From the NCBI GenBank assembly GCA_017468365.1, contig JAFUIS010000021.1, positions 1 to 64,000 on the forward strand: DNA of 64,000 nucleotides. Reading direction: 5' to 3'. Origin of the DNA: Oscillospiraceae bacterium. GTDB lineage: Bacteria > Bacillota > Clostridia > Oscillospirales > Ruminococcaceae. The notes under the pieces are model-generated. The model saw only the letters and a list, made by a program, of their open reading frames with translations, did not search any database and was not told the DNA's origin. The position numbers and the translations under genes are program-made. Below are positions 45,167 through 53,193 of this stretch, one piece after another. The number at the start of each line of letters is the position of its first letter. Within the stretch, counting starts at the first letter, position 1.

Positions 45167-45907
45167 ATGATAAAACCCCGGAATTCCTTGATGGAGACGG
45201 AAGAGGGACTTTTGAATATTAAAAAAAGGGGTGACCGGTTTTTGAAAAAACAGTTTTTCTGTTTCATCGGAGCGGTTGTTCTTGCCTGCGGAATAATGGT
45301 TTTCACCGATGGAGTGATAATGCCGGGTTATGCAATAAAATCCGCCGTTAAAATTGCGGTTTTCCTGATAATTCCGTTTATTTTCTCCCGCTTTTTTAAA
45401 GAAACGGATTTAACTTCCTTCCTTAAATTCAGCAAAAGCGGATTCAAAACGGCGCTTCTTCTCGGAATAGGAATCTATCTTCTCATAACCGGCGGATATT
45501 TTGCCCTTTCGGGAATTATAGATTTTTCAAAAATAGCCGGTTCACTTTCGGAAAATGCCGGCGTTACAAAGGAAAATTTTCTTTTTGTTTCGCTCTATAT
45601 TTCCTTTGCAAATTCCCTTCTGGAAGAATTTTTCTTCCGCGGCTTTGTTTTCCATAACGCGAAAAATCTTTCCGGAAGAAAATTTGCCCATGTTTTCAGC
45701 TCCGGAACTTTTTCTCTTTACCACACCGCAATGATGCTTGGCTGGTTCAGCCTTCCGGTTTTTGCTCTTGCGCTTTTCGGCCTTTTCGCCGGCGGAATTA
45801 TCTTTAACCGTCTTAACGAAAAAACAGGGTCAATTTACAGTTCCTGGTTTGTGCATATGTTTGCAAATTTCGGAATAAATACGATCGGCTTTATTCTTTT
45901 AAAATAA
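45167..45907 (+). CDS. CPBP family intramembrane metalloprotease
   Basis: About 246 residues with roughly seven membrane segments. The CPBP/Abi motifs are EEFFFRGF (EExxxR, near residue 165), FSLYHTAMMLGW and HMFANFG with the second metal-binding His. Family members process membrane substrates; the target is unknown. The start is uncertain: ATG 45167 has only a weak AAGAG site, ATG 45191 none, and TTG 45242 has AGGGGTG at good spacing, giving a 221-residue protein. Confidence 0.8.
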   Translation: MIKPRNSLMETEEGLLNIKKRGDRFLKKQFFCFIGAVVLACGIMVFTDGVIMPGYAIKSAVKIAVFLIIPFIFSRFFKETDLTSFLKFSKSGFKTALLLGIGIYLLITGGYFALSGIIDFSKIAGSLSENAGVTKENFLFVSLYISFANSLLEEFFFRGFVFHNAKNLSGRKFAHVFSSGTFSLYHTAMMLGWFSLPVFALALFGLFAGGIIFNRLNEKTGSIYSSWFVHMFANFGINTIGFILLK

Positions 45908-45930
45908 TTTTCAAAAAGGAGTTTTAAAAA

Positions 45931-46158
45931 ATGATAAAACCCGGACGTTACCGCCATTTCAAGGGCAACGAATATGAAGTTATCGGCACAGCCAGACACA
46001 GCGAAACCCTTGAAGAAATGGTCGTTTACCGCGCCCTTTACGGCGAATTCGGACTTTGGGTCCGCCCTGCATCAATGTGGGAAGAAACCGTCGAACGCGA
46101 CGGAAAAACTTATCAGCGCTTCACCTATATCGGCGAATCGGAGGATTCTGCCGACTGA
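45931..46158 (+). CDS. DUF1653 family protein
   Basis: A 75-residue protein matching DUF1653: KPGRYRHFKGNEYEVIG, ARHSETLEEMVVYRALYG and WVRPASMWEETV. A soluble, small beta-rich domain of unknown role. ATG 45931 follows AAAAGGAG. Confidence 0.92.
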   Translation: MIKPGRYRHFKGNEYEVIGTARHSETLEEMVVYRALYGEFGLWVRPASMWEETVERDGKTYQRFTYIGESEDSAD

Positions 46159-46178
46159 CCCCCTTTGAGGAAAAACCA

Positions 46179-47012
46179 ATGAACAAAAAACTTATACTTA
46201 TCGTGCTCGCAATAATCGCTTCCCTTGCCTTTTCGGTCTTTGCAATCGATTCCCGCCTTAAAGTCACCCACTATACGGTCGAAAACGAAGGCAGCGAAAC
46301 ACCGCTTCGGATCGCCTTTATCACCGATCTTCATTCCTGTTCCTACGGCGGAAGCGAGATGACCGACCTTATCGAAAAAGTCCGTGCTCAAAATCCCGAC
46401 ATTGTTCTTCTGGGCGGCGATATCTTTGACAGCCGAAGAATGCCGGACGACAACGCCATAACGGCGCTCAAAGCTTTGGGCGCAAAATACCCCTGTTATT
46501 TCGTCAGCGGAAACCATGAGGTAAGGCACGAAAAACTTGATGAATATAAGGAAATCGTCGCTTCCTGCGGAGTGACGGTGCTCGACGGCACCCACACAAA
46601 AATGGCGATTTCCGCTTTGAGCACCGAACCGGATATTTACGGTTTTGATGACGTCACCGCCTATGAAAACCTGGATTCCCAGCTTTCTCATATGAAAGAA
46701 GTGACCGGAAATTACCATTTTCCCGAATCCTTCAACGTCCTTCTCATCCACCGCCCCGAAAATTTTGAGCACTATGCAGACCTCGGATTTGACCTTGTTC
46801 TCTGCGGCCATGCTCACGGCGGCCAATGGCGTATTCCCGGCGTGCTCAAAGGTGTCTATGCCCCGGGCCAGGGAATTTTTCCGAAATATACCAAAGGTCT
46901 TTATGAAATCGGCGATTCCAAAATGATAGTTTCCGCCGGCCTTGCAAAAGAATCAAACATCGTTCCGCGAATCTTTAACCGCCCGGAAATCGTAATTATT
47001 GACATAATTTAA
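46179..47012 (+). CDS. membrane-anchored metallophosphoesterase
   Basis: A 277-residue calcineurin-like phosphoesterase with an N-terminal membrane anchor (residues 4-22). Metal ligands are in ITDLHS, GGDIFD, SGNHE, and HAHGGQW. YaeI-type enzymes of this architecture face outward. Substrate unknown. The start is the ATG at 46179 with TTGAGGA upstream; the frame reaching back to 46056 overlaps DUF1653 and is rejected. Confidence 0.92.
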   Translation: MNKKLILIVLAIIASLAFSVFAIDSRLKVTHYTVENEGSETPLRIAFITDLHSCSYGGSEMTDLIEKVRAQNPDIVLLGGDIFDSRRMPDDNAITALKALGAKYPCYFVSGNHEVRHEKLDEYKEIVASCGVTVLDGTHTKMAISALSTEPDIYGFDDVTAYENLDSQLSHMKEVTGNYHFPESFNVLLIHRPENFEHYADLGFDLVLCGHAHGGQWRIPGVLKGVYAPGQGIFPKYTKGLYEIGDSKMIVSAGLAKESNIVPRIFNRPEIVIIDII

Positions 47013-47027
47013 AAAGAAGGTGTTTTT

Positions 47028-47360
47028 GTGGCGAAGTATGAACGAAAACTCATCGGCGATTTTGACGATATCATTAAAAAAATCGAAGACGGAATCCTTG
47101 CCGAAAGCGTTTCCGCCTCGCTTGAAGACGAAAGCCATTTCCGCGGAAAAGATTCAAGATGCGCTCTTTTGGTCTTTGAAAGATACAGCGCCTTCGGCGG
47201 AAACCGCGTAAGCCTTTCGGTCACTCTTTTTGAAAGCGAAGGCGAAATTCGCGTTTCGGGAATCACCTCAGGCGGAAGTCAGGCGGTTTTTATGAAGCTC
47301 AACACCCTCGGCGAAGAAACTTTTCTCGAAACCTTTAAAAAGACCGTCGATTCCATTTAA
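47028..47360 (+). CDS. DUF6054-like protein
   Basis: A 110-residue soluble protein: KLIGDFDDIIKKIEDGIL, RCALLVFERYSAFGGNRVSL and VSGITSGGSQAVF. I recognise the pattern as DUF6054-type, from memory only. Function unknown. GTG start at 47028 behind AGAAGGTG. Followed by a strong terminator. Confidence 0.75.
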   Translation: MAKYERKLIGDFDDIIKKIEDGILAESVSASLEDESHFRGKDSRCALLVFERYSAFGGNRVSLSVTLFESEGEIRVSGITSGGSQAVFMKLNTLGEETFLETFKKTVDSI

Positions 47361-47375
47361 AACCGAAAATCAAAA

Positions 47376-47410
47376 CCAAAAAAGCCGCCCCAAAAAGGGC
47401 GGCTTTTTGT
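47376..47410 (+). terminator. bidirectional terminator between DUF6054-like gene and ybaK
   Basis: AAAAAGCCGCCC-CAAAAA-GGGCGGCTTTTT: perfect stem with A and T runs, shared by two converging genes. Confidence 0.92.
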
Positions 47411-47417
47411 TTTTCGT

Positions 47418-47888
47418 TTATTCCCAATCCTTGCAAACGTCTATCCAGCCCACGGCGCCGGAATATTTTTCAAGTTCCGGAATGGAAAGTTCAATGGCGC
47501 TGCTGCTGCTTCCCGCGGCAGGAAAAACCGTTTCAAAACGGCGCAGCGATTCGTCAAGATAGATTTTTACTCCTTCGTTCACCGCAAAGGGACAAACTCC
47601 GCCCACCGCGTGACCGATAAGCCTTTCGGCGTCGTCATAAGAAAGCATCGCCGCTTTCGTTTTGAACTGCGCCTTATATTTCGGGTTAGCAATTCTTGCG
47701 TCGCCGGCGGCAACGATAAGAACGGGTTCTTCCCCCACCATGAACGAAAGGGTCTTGGCAATTCTTTTCCCTTCGCATCCCAAAGCCGCCGCCGCAAGTT
47801 CCACCGTTGCGGAAGAAACTTCAAATTCAAGGATACGCTCTTCAATGCCGAATCCGGCAAAAAATTCCCTTACTTTTTCAATGGACAA
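47418..47888 (-). CDS. ybaK: YbaK/EbsC-type aminoacyl-tRNA deacylase
   Basis: A 156-residue YbaK-fold protein of the editing-domain family that clears mischarged Cys- or Ala-tRNA(Pro). It shows the family pattern KTLSFMVGEEPVLIVAAGD, KAQFKTKAAMLS, and GHAVGGVCPFAV. The TTG at 47888 is preceded by GGAGAT. The exact substrate cannot be read from sequence. Confidence 0.9.
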   Translation of the reverse strand: MSIEKVREFFAGFGIEERILEFEVSSATVELAAAALGCEGKRIAKTLSFMVGEEPVLIVAAGDARIANPKYKAQFKTKAAMLSYDDAERLIGHAVGGVCPFAVNEGVKIYLDESLRRFETVFPAAGSSSSAIELSIPELEKYSGAVGWIDVCKDWE

Positions 47889-47948
47889 AAAGTTTCATCT
47901 CCTTTTCAGGAAGTTATAAAACTTTTATACCACCGAAAAATGCCAAAG

Positions 47949-48296
47949 TCAACCCTTCCTAAAAAGCTCCCTTGCGCCGATGAAGATGAGAAGAAGCGCA
48001 AAGGAGATACGAAGAAAATCCTTTCCGATATTCTGGGCGATGAAAAACCCAAGGAACACCCCCGGAATTCCGAATGCCGCCGTAACTGCGGCGTTTTTTA
48101 TTTTTATAAATCCGTTTTTAAAATGAAAAAACACCGCAACCGGCGCCGTTGCAAGAAAAAACAAAAGGTTCGTCCCCTGAGCCGAAAGCTGTTCGATGCC
48201 GCAAAAAGCGGTGAGATATAAAAGTAAGATACCCCCGCCGCCAATTCCCATTCCACCGGCGGCTCCCGCCAAAAAACCTATAAGGCTGTCGGTCAT
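47949..48296 (-). CDS. TauE/SafE (TSUP) exporter, second half
   Basis: A 115-residue protein equal to one half of a TauE/SafE permease: FLAGAAGGMGIGGGGILLLY motif and about four membrane segments. Canonical members are ~250 residues with two such halves in one chain. Its ATG overlaps the stop of the first-half gene by 4 bases, so the two are co-translated, probably as a heterodimer. Confidence 0.88.
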   Translation of the reverse strand: MTDSLIGFLAGAAGGMGIGGGGILLLYLTAFCGIEQLSAQGTNLLFFLATAPVAVFFHFKNGFIKIKNAAVTAAFGIPGVFLGFFIAQNIGKDFLRISFALLLIFIGARELFRKG

Positions 48297-48655
48297 AAAA
48301 TCATCTCCAAAAGCATTTTTCCGCCGGAAAAAAGTACGAATCCGCCGAAAATTTTCCGAAGAGTTTCGGATTTTATCTTTTTAAAAAAAACCGCGGCAAA
48401 AACCGCTCCCAAAATTCCCATAGGAATGAACCCAAAGGCATCATCAAAAGAAAAAACGCCGCTTTTATAATAAAGAAAAACCGAAACCGCCGAAAGACAG
48501 ACCGTAACAAAAAGCGCCGTCGCCTGACTTTCCTTTTGCGAAAGCCCGTTTTTGCCAAGAAGCGGCACCGCAATTATTCCGCCGCCGCTTCCGAAAAGTC
48601 CGTTCAAAAATCCTGCAAAAAAACCCGCCGCGGCAAAAAGAAAAGTCTTTTTCAC
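48293..48655 (-). CDS. TauE/SafE (TSUP) exporter, first half
   Basis: A 120-residue half-permease: FFAGFLNGLFGSGGGIIAVP motif near residue 10-29 and four membrane segments. The GTG at 48655 follows GAAGGGAG; a longer frame to 48802 overlaps spoVAC on the other strand and lacks an SD. It pairs with the downstream half gene. Anion (sulfite/sulfonate) export is the family role, not proven here. Confidence 0.88.
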   Translation of the reverse strand: MKKTFLFAAAGFFAGFLNGLFGSGGGIIAVPLLGKNGLSQKESQATALFVTVCLSAVSVFLYYKSGVFSFDDAFGFIPMGILGAVFAAVFFKKIKSETLRKIFGGFVLFSGGKMLLEMIL

Positions 48656-48744
48656 AAAAAAACTCCCTTCGGAAAATTTATTCGGGAATATTTTTTCCGA
48701 AAAACCGAACAATAACCGTGAAAACAAAAAAGGAAGTGAAAACT

Positions 48745-49188
48745 TTGTCCGTTTCGCCAAAGGAATATAAAAAAATGGAAGAAAAGGCCGCCCCAAAAAC
48801 AAAAAGCCTTCGGAATCTTTCAGGCGCGTTTTTTATCGGCGGAGCCTTTTGCCTTTTGGGTCAGGCGCTTTTGGAACTTTATAAAAACCTCGGAATGGGA
48901 AGCCCCTCCGCTTCGCTTCTCACCTCGGTGAGCCTTATAGCCCTTTCAGCTGTTCTCACCGGGATAGGCGTTTACGATAAAATAGCAAAATTCGGCGGCG
49001 GCGGAACTCTTGTTCCCATAACCGGTTTTGCCAACGCGGTGGTTTCACCGGCCATGGAATATAAAAGCGAAGGTTTTGTTCTGGGCCTTGGGGTAAAAAT
49101 CTTCACCGTTGCGGGTCCCGTCATCGTTTACGGAACTCTCGCTTCGGTGGTCTATGGGGCCATCTATTATATAATGAATAAAATATAA
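48745..49188 (+). CDS. spoVAC: stage V sporulation protein AC
   Basis: A 147-residue integral membrane protein of the SpoVA channel, which moves dipicolinic acid into the forespore. It shows FIGGAFCLLGQALLELYK and the block GTLVPITGFANAVVSPAMEYKS. The TTG at 48745 is preferred because AAGGAAG precedes it and family members begin near this point; GTG 48718 lacks an SD. First of three consecutive spoVA genes. Confidence 0.95.
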   Translation: MSVSPKEYKKMEEKAAPKTKSLRNLSGAFFIGGAFCLLGQALLELYKNLGMGSPSASLLTSVSLIALSAVLTGIGVYDKIAKFGGGGTLVPITGFANAVVSPAMEYKSEGFVLGLGVKIFTVAGPVIVYGTLASVVYGAIYYIMNKI

Positions 49189-49196
49189 AAAGCGGG

Positions 49197-50228
49197 GTGA
49201 TTTTTACGGCGCATAAAATCGGAAAACAAACGGTGATTTTAGATTCGCCCGTAAGCGTTTTTTCTTCCGCAGCAGTGGGCGGAAAAAAGGAAGGCGAAGG
49301 TCCTTTGGGCGCGGATTTTGATTTTATAAACGAAGATTCCCGCTTTGGCGAAAAAACCTGGGAAAAGGCCGAAAGCAAAATGCAGGAGCTTGCGGCAAAA
49401 GCCGCCCTTAAAAAATGCGGACTTTCCATGACCGATATGGATTTCATCTTTGCCGGCGACCTTCTCAACCAGTGCATCGCCTCGGCTTTTTCCGCAAGGG
49501 GTTCAAAAGTTCCCTATATCGGGCTTTACGGCGCCTGCTCAACTTTTGCCGAAGCGTTGGGTCTTTCGGCGATTTTTGCCGAAGGAATAGCGCAAAACTG
49601 CCTTGCGGTGGCGTCCTCACATTTTTGTTCCGCCGAAAGACAGTACCGCTTTCCTCTCGAATACGGCGGCCAAAGACCGCCCTCTTCCCAGTGGACGGCG
49701 ACCGCTTCCGGCGCCGCGGTTGTTTCAAAAAACGAAAGACCGCCCTTTATAAAGGCGGTCTGTTTCGGAACGGTGGAAGATTTGGGCATAAACGACCAGA
49801 ACAACATGGGCGCTGCCATGGCACCCTCCGCTTCGGCCACTCTTTCAACATTTTTCAAAGATACCTACACCGACCCTTCCGATTACGATCTTATCGTTAC
49901 GGGGGATTTGGGGGCCGTTGGCGCAGAGCTTTTAAAAGAGCTTATGGAAAAGGAAGGCTTTGATCTGGGCGAAAATTATAACGACTGCGGACTTATGCTT
50001 TTCGAGCGGGAAAAACAACAGGTGGAAAGCGGAGCTTCCGGCTGCGGCTGTTCCGCCGCCGTAATAAGCGGACACATAATTCCAAAGCTCAGGTGCGGCG
50101 AACTCAAAAACGTTCTTGCAATTTCCACCGGTGCGCTCATGAGCCCCACCAGCGTTTTGCAGGGCGAAACCATTCCCGGCGTTGCCCACCTTATCTGTTT
50201 TTCTTCCGAAAAAGGAGGCATCTTCTGA
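49197..50228 (+). CDS. spoVAD: stage V sporulation protein AD
   Basis: A 343-residue thiolase-fold protein that binds dipicolinic acid. It shows AAVGGKKEGEGPLGADFD, FAGDLLNQCIASAF and GYGACSTFAEA-type LYGACSTFAEALGLS. The GTG at 49197 overlaps the SD-like GCGGGGTGA, leaving no proper ribosome site for it; a non-standard start a few codons on is possible. It lies between spoVAC and spoVAE. Confidence 0.95.
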   Translation: MIFTAHKIGKQTVILDSPVSVFSSAAVGGKKEGEGPLGADFDFINEDSRFGEKTWEKAESKMQELAAKAALKKCGLSMTDMDFIFAGDLLNQCIASAFSARGSKVPYIGLYGACSTFAEALGLSAIFAEGIAQNCLAVASSHFCSAERQYRFPLEYGGQRPPSSQWTATASGAAVVSKNERPPFIKAVCFGTVEDLGINDQNNMGAAMAPSASATLSTFFKDTYTDPSDYDLIVTGDLGAVGAELLKELMEKEGFDLGENYNDCGLMLFEREKQQVESGASGCGCSAAVISGHIIPKLRCGELKNVLAISTGALMSPTSVLQGETIPGVAHLICFSSEKGGIF

Positions 50229-50581
50229 TGGAATATCTTAAAGCCTTTCTTGTGGGCGGAATTCTTTGCGCTGTGGGCCAGATTTTCATCGACCGCACAA
50301 AACTTACCCCCGCAAGGATTTTGGTGGGTTTCGTAGTGGGCGGCGTCATCCTTTCTGCTCTGGGAATTTATGAGCCGCTGGCTGATTTTGCCGGAGCGGG
50401 CGCAACGGTGCCTCTTTCGGGTTTCGGTCACCTTCTTGCAAAAGGCGTGCGCGCAGCGGTGAATGAAAAAGGCCTTCTCGGAATTTTCACCGGAGGCATC
50501 ACTGCCGCATCAGGCGGAATAACCGCGGCAATAGTTTTCGCCTTTATCGCCGCACTCTTTTTTAAACCGAAAGATAAATAA
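50228..50581 (+). CDS. spoVAE: stage V sporulation protein AE (SpoVAEb)
   Basis: A 117-residue polytopic membrane protein: FLVGGILCAVGQIFIDRTK and GATVPLSGFGHLLAKG, a distant paralogue of SpoVAC. Its ATG overlaps the spoVAD stop (TGATG). With spoVAC and spoVAD it forms the minimal SpoVA set typical of Clostridia. Confidence 0.95.
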   Translation: MEYLKAFLVGGILCAVGQIFIDRTKLTPARILVGFVVGGVILSALGIYEPLADFAGAGATVPLSGFGHLLAKGVRAAVNEKGLLGIFTGGITAASGGITAAIVFAFIAALFFKPKDK

Positions 50582-50697
50582 AAAAAACTCCCGCGCCTGG
50601 GAGAGGCTTTTTACGGAACGGTCAAGACCGTTCCCTGCATTTTGGCATGGGTGTTTTTCGTTTCAAATGCAGGGGCGGATATCATCCGCCCGCTTTG
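50582..50697. repeat. hairpin repeats of families A and B after spoVAE
   Basis: CTCCC-GCGCCT-GGGAG (50588-50604, possible terminator of spoVA), GGAACGGTC-AA-GACCGTTCCC (50615-50636, family A), and GGGCGGAT-ATC-ATCCGCCC (50672-50691, family B). No gene in this stretch. Confidence 0.7.
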
Positions 50698-50708
50698 TAA
50701 AAACAAGC

Positions 50709-50747
50709 ACAAAAAAACGCCTTCATCTTTTGGATGAAGGCGTAATT
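50709..50747 (-). terminator. terminator of rpsT
   Basis: ACGCCTTCATC/GATGAAGGCGT stem with a T7 run on minus. Confidence 0.92.
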
Positions 50748-50762
50748 TTAAAGACTTTTCAA

Positions 50763-51026
50763 TTAAACGTTAGCTGCGTTGAGCTTTTTAGCAAGAGCGG
50801 ATTTACGTCTTGCAGCAGTGTTTTTATGAAGGATACCTTTTGCTGCAGCCTGGTCAACACGTTTGATTGCGAGGCGGATTGCGGCTTCTCTATCTTCAGC
50901 ACCGTTTGCGCAAGCGATCTCAGCTTTTTTGATGTTGGTCTTAAGATTGGTTTTGATTGCTTTGTTGCGAGCGGTTTTGGTTGCGATAACCTTAACTCTC
51001 TTTTTTGCAGATTTAATGTTCGGCAT
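50763..51026 (-). CDS. rpsT: 30S ribosomal protein S20
   Basis: An 87-residue S20: MPNIKSAKKRVKVIATKTAR, basic throughout, ending AKKLNAANV. Full normal length. Single-gene unit with its own promoter and terminator. Confidence 0.97.
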   Translation of the reverse strand: MPNIKSAKKRVKVIATKTARNKAIKTNLKTNIKKAEIACANGAEDREAAIRLAIKRVDQAAAKGILHKNTAARRKSALAKKLNAANV

Positions 51027-51069
51027 TAACTACACCTCCTTCGCTTATCGGATACGTTCACGAATAATC

Positions 51070-51098
51070 ATCTTACACGAAAATATCCGTTCTGTCAA
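51070..51098 (-). promoter_or_regulatory. promoter of rpsT
   Basis: On minus: TTGACA (51093-51098), 17-base spacer, TAAGAT (51070-51075), about 45 bases before the rpsT start. Confidence 0.85.
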
Positions 51099-51273
51099 GG
51101 GTTTTTGGCCTTATTATCACAAAAATATTTATGAACAGGCAAAAATAAGCCGGGCTTTGCATTAACACGGTCTGCAAAATACCGGTACTTAGTCATTATA
51201 ACAAAGAAGAAGCCCCAATGTCAACAAAAACCGCACCGTTAAAAGAAATAATTGATAAAATTTTTTCGGATAC

Positions 51274-51606
51274 TCAAAGATATTTTGAAAGGTATTCAAA
51301 AATATTGCCGTAAAGATATTCTTTTATTCTTGCGGCAATATATTCCGGCGGCTGGGAAAAACCGGAATAGACCGTGCGGTTTTTGTAGCATGCGTTGCAG
51401 GCGTGAAGAATAAAATCGTCAACACTGTGCGAAGCAAGGGAAAAAGCTTCGTCAACAAGGCTGTCATTTATTTCGCTGATTTCCTTATAAATAACGTCCG
51501 AAAGGCTTTCAAAATGTCGATAAAAAGTGTTCTTGCCGACTCCCGCTTTTTTACATACCTCGGTCACCGAAATTTCATGAAAAGGCTTTGTCCCTATTCT
51601 CCGTGC
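51274..51606 (-). pseudogene. truncated TetR/AcrR-type regulator
   Basis: In frame it reads KPFHEISVTEVCKKAGVGKN then TFYRHF, the helix-turn-helix of a TetR regulator. A stop codon lies 11 codons before KPFHEIS, so the first helix and any normal start are missing; only an internal GTG (51567) remains. The protein also ends after about 75 residues of ligand domain, against about 130 normally. Probably a remnant. Confidence 0.7.
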
Positions 51607-51909
51607 TCAAAAAAGAAAAGGCACCAGCCGGATGACAAGCTGTACCGGCACCGGAAGAAAAACCGCCCCGATTTTAAAAGCCTTTACCGCCTTTCCGAAA
51701 GATGAAACGTCCGCCGAAAAACTTCTTCCGAAGACCTCGGCAAAAAGTTCGCCCCCACGGTGCTCAACCGTAAAAAACTCTCCGGAGGAAAAACCGCTTT
51801 CCGCAAGAGAACCGCAAACGAAGGAAAGCCCAAGGGCAAAAAATATAAGAATTATTACCGCCGAAAGGGAAAGAAAAAACGCCCTTCTGAAATCCGCCGT
51901 AAAAACCAC
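51607..51909 (-). CDS. hypothetical membrane protein downstream of spoIIP
   Basis: A 100-residue protein with one N-terminal membrane segment (about residues 12-34) and a Phe/Val-rich domain; no family recognised. Its GTG start at 51909 has only a weak AAAGG site. It follows spoIIP by about 40 bases and its stop codon is the one that truncates the TetR frame, so it may be a decayed or fused remnant. Confidence 0.45.
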   Translation of the reverse strand: MVFTADFRRAFFLSLSAVIILIFFALGLSFVCGSLAESGFSSGEFFTVEHRGGELFAEVFGRSFSADVSSFGKAVKAFKIGAVFLPVPVQLVIRLVPFLF

Positions 51910-51948
51910 CGCCTTTCTTAAAAGAAGTATCGGCGGTTTTCGGGCGGT

Positions 51949-53103
51949 TTATTCCGTGAGCACCGAAACAAGCGCATTACCCAAAAGTTCTGCGGAATAT
52001 TCCGCCTCCTCAAGGGTGTTGCCGGTGGCACCGATTTCAATGAGCAAAAGTCCCGGCGAAAGATCCATGTTGTATTTGCGGTAATCGAAAAGAACGGGAC
52101 GCGTTATTCCGGGATAAAGTTCCTCAAGGCGGCTTGCAAGAGCTGCCGCAAACCTAAGATTTTTCCAGTAATCGGGCATGTTCATTTTTCCGTTGTCACA
52201 GCCGGAAATTATCATTATCTGGGCGGCTTTTTTGCCGTTAACAACCGCCGTCGGCTTTATTATTTCCTTTTCCGAAGGTTCAATAGCGTCCCGGTGAAGG
52301 TCAAGAAATACCGTCAGCGAAGGGTTTTCTTCCATATGTTCCTTTATTGTAACGGCGCTTCGACCGTAAGAACCGTTGTAACCCGGGTCGTCGTGCAAAG
52401 TTTCGTCGTGGATAACGCCTATGCCCTTTGCGGTGAGCACCGCCGAAAGCGCCTCTCCCACCGCAACCATGTTTTCGGTTTTGTCGGTGCTCCGCCAGGT
52501 GTTTTCGGTGTCAAAAAAACCGGCGTCAAAGGCTTCGTAACCTTCGGTTGCGTGGGTGTGATAGATGAGTACCTGGGGTTTTTCGCTTTCGGTGCTCAAA
52601 GAAAGGGAATGGCTTTCCGAAAGCTTTGTTTTTATCTTTTCCGCACTGTGTGAGGTGCAGTTTTTTATCAAAGCGCTGCCAAAGGCAACGTAAATTCCCC
52701 CTTCGCTTGCCGAATATTGGGTTTCGGTAACTTGTCCCCGGCGGCTTTCGGGAATTTCCGGCGGAACTTTTTCCGCTTTCAAAGGTTCATCCGGGGCGGA
52801 AATCTCCGCTTGCGCTTCGTTTTGAGCACCGTTTTCTTCCTCTTCAAAAACGGTGCTCAAAGGCGGTTCCTCTTCCGGTTCAAAAGGCTCCGAAAGGATC
52901 GCCGCGGTGCTTCCGGGTCTTGCAAAAGCCATGGCGTAATAAAAAAAGTCGGAACCGCTTTCCGCCATTTTCAAAAAAGCCCCTATCCCCAGAAAACACC
53001 CCATAAAAAAAGCTGCCACCCTTGCGGAAAAAGCTATAAAGTCAAAAGCCTTTGTTTTTATCTTTAGGGAAAAGTTTTTTCTCCTTTGCCCGATCCTTTT
53101 CAT
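51949..53103 (-). CDS. spoIIP: stage II sporulation protein P
   Basis: A 384-residue SpoIIP, the amidase/endopeptidase that thins septal peptidoglycan during engulfment with SpoIID and SpoIIM. It has an N-terminal membrane anchor (about residues 27-48), a Glu/Pro-rich linker, then the zinc amidase domain: VLIYHTHATEGYEAF, FLDLHRDAI and LLIEIGATGNTLEEA. It is separated from rpsT only by remnants; gpr, often found here, is absent. Confidence 0.96.
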   Translation of the reverse strand: MKRIGQRRKNFSLKIKTKAFDFIAFSARVAAFFMGCFLGIGAFLKMAESGSDFFYYAMAFARPGSTAAILSEPFEPEEEPPLSTVFEEEENGAQNEAQAEISAPDEPLKAEKVPPEIPESRRGQVTETQYSASEGGIYVAFGSALIKNCTSHSAEKIKTKLSESHSLSLSTESEKPQVLIYHTHATEGYEAFDAGFFDTENTWRSTDKTENMVAVGEALSAVLTAKGIGVIHDETLHDDPGYNGSYGRSAVTIKEHMEENPSLTVFLDLHRDAIEPSEKEIIKPTAVVNGKKAAQIMIISGCDNGKMNMPDYWKNLRFAAALASRLEELYPGITRPVLFDYRKYNMDLSPGLLLIEIGATGNTLEEAEYSAELLGNALVSVLTE

Positions 53104-53149
53104 AAAATACCTCTTTGCAAAAAAGTTTTTTATAAAACCTATGCAAAAA

Positions 53150-53182
53150 GGCGCAAAAAAATACGGCGGAAAACCCGCCGTA
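53150..53182 (-). terminator. terminator of the lipoprotein gene
   Basis: ACGGCGG-AAAAC-CCGCCGT stem with a minus-strand T run, after the stop at 53194. Confidence 0.8.
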
Positions 53183-53193
53183 AATTTTCTTTT

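Noticed and set aside
47949-48655. Frameshift sequencing error joining the two TauE/SafE halves
   Set aside because: Each half has its own start with a ribosome site or coupled overlap (ATGA), and both frames are free of decay, so two genes are more likely; the possibility is kept only as a check.
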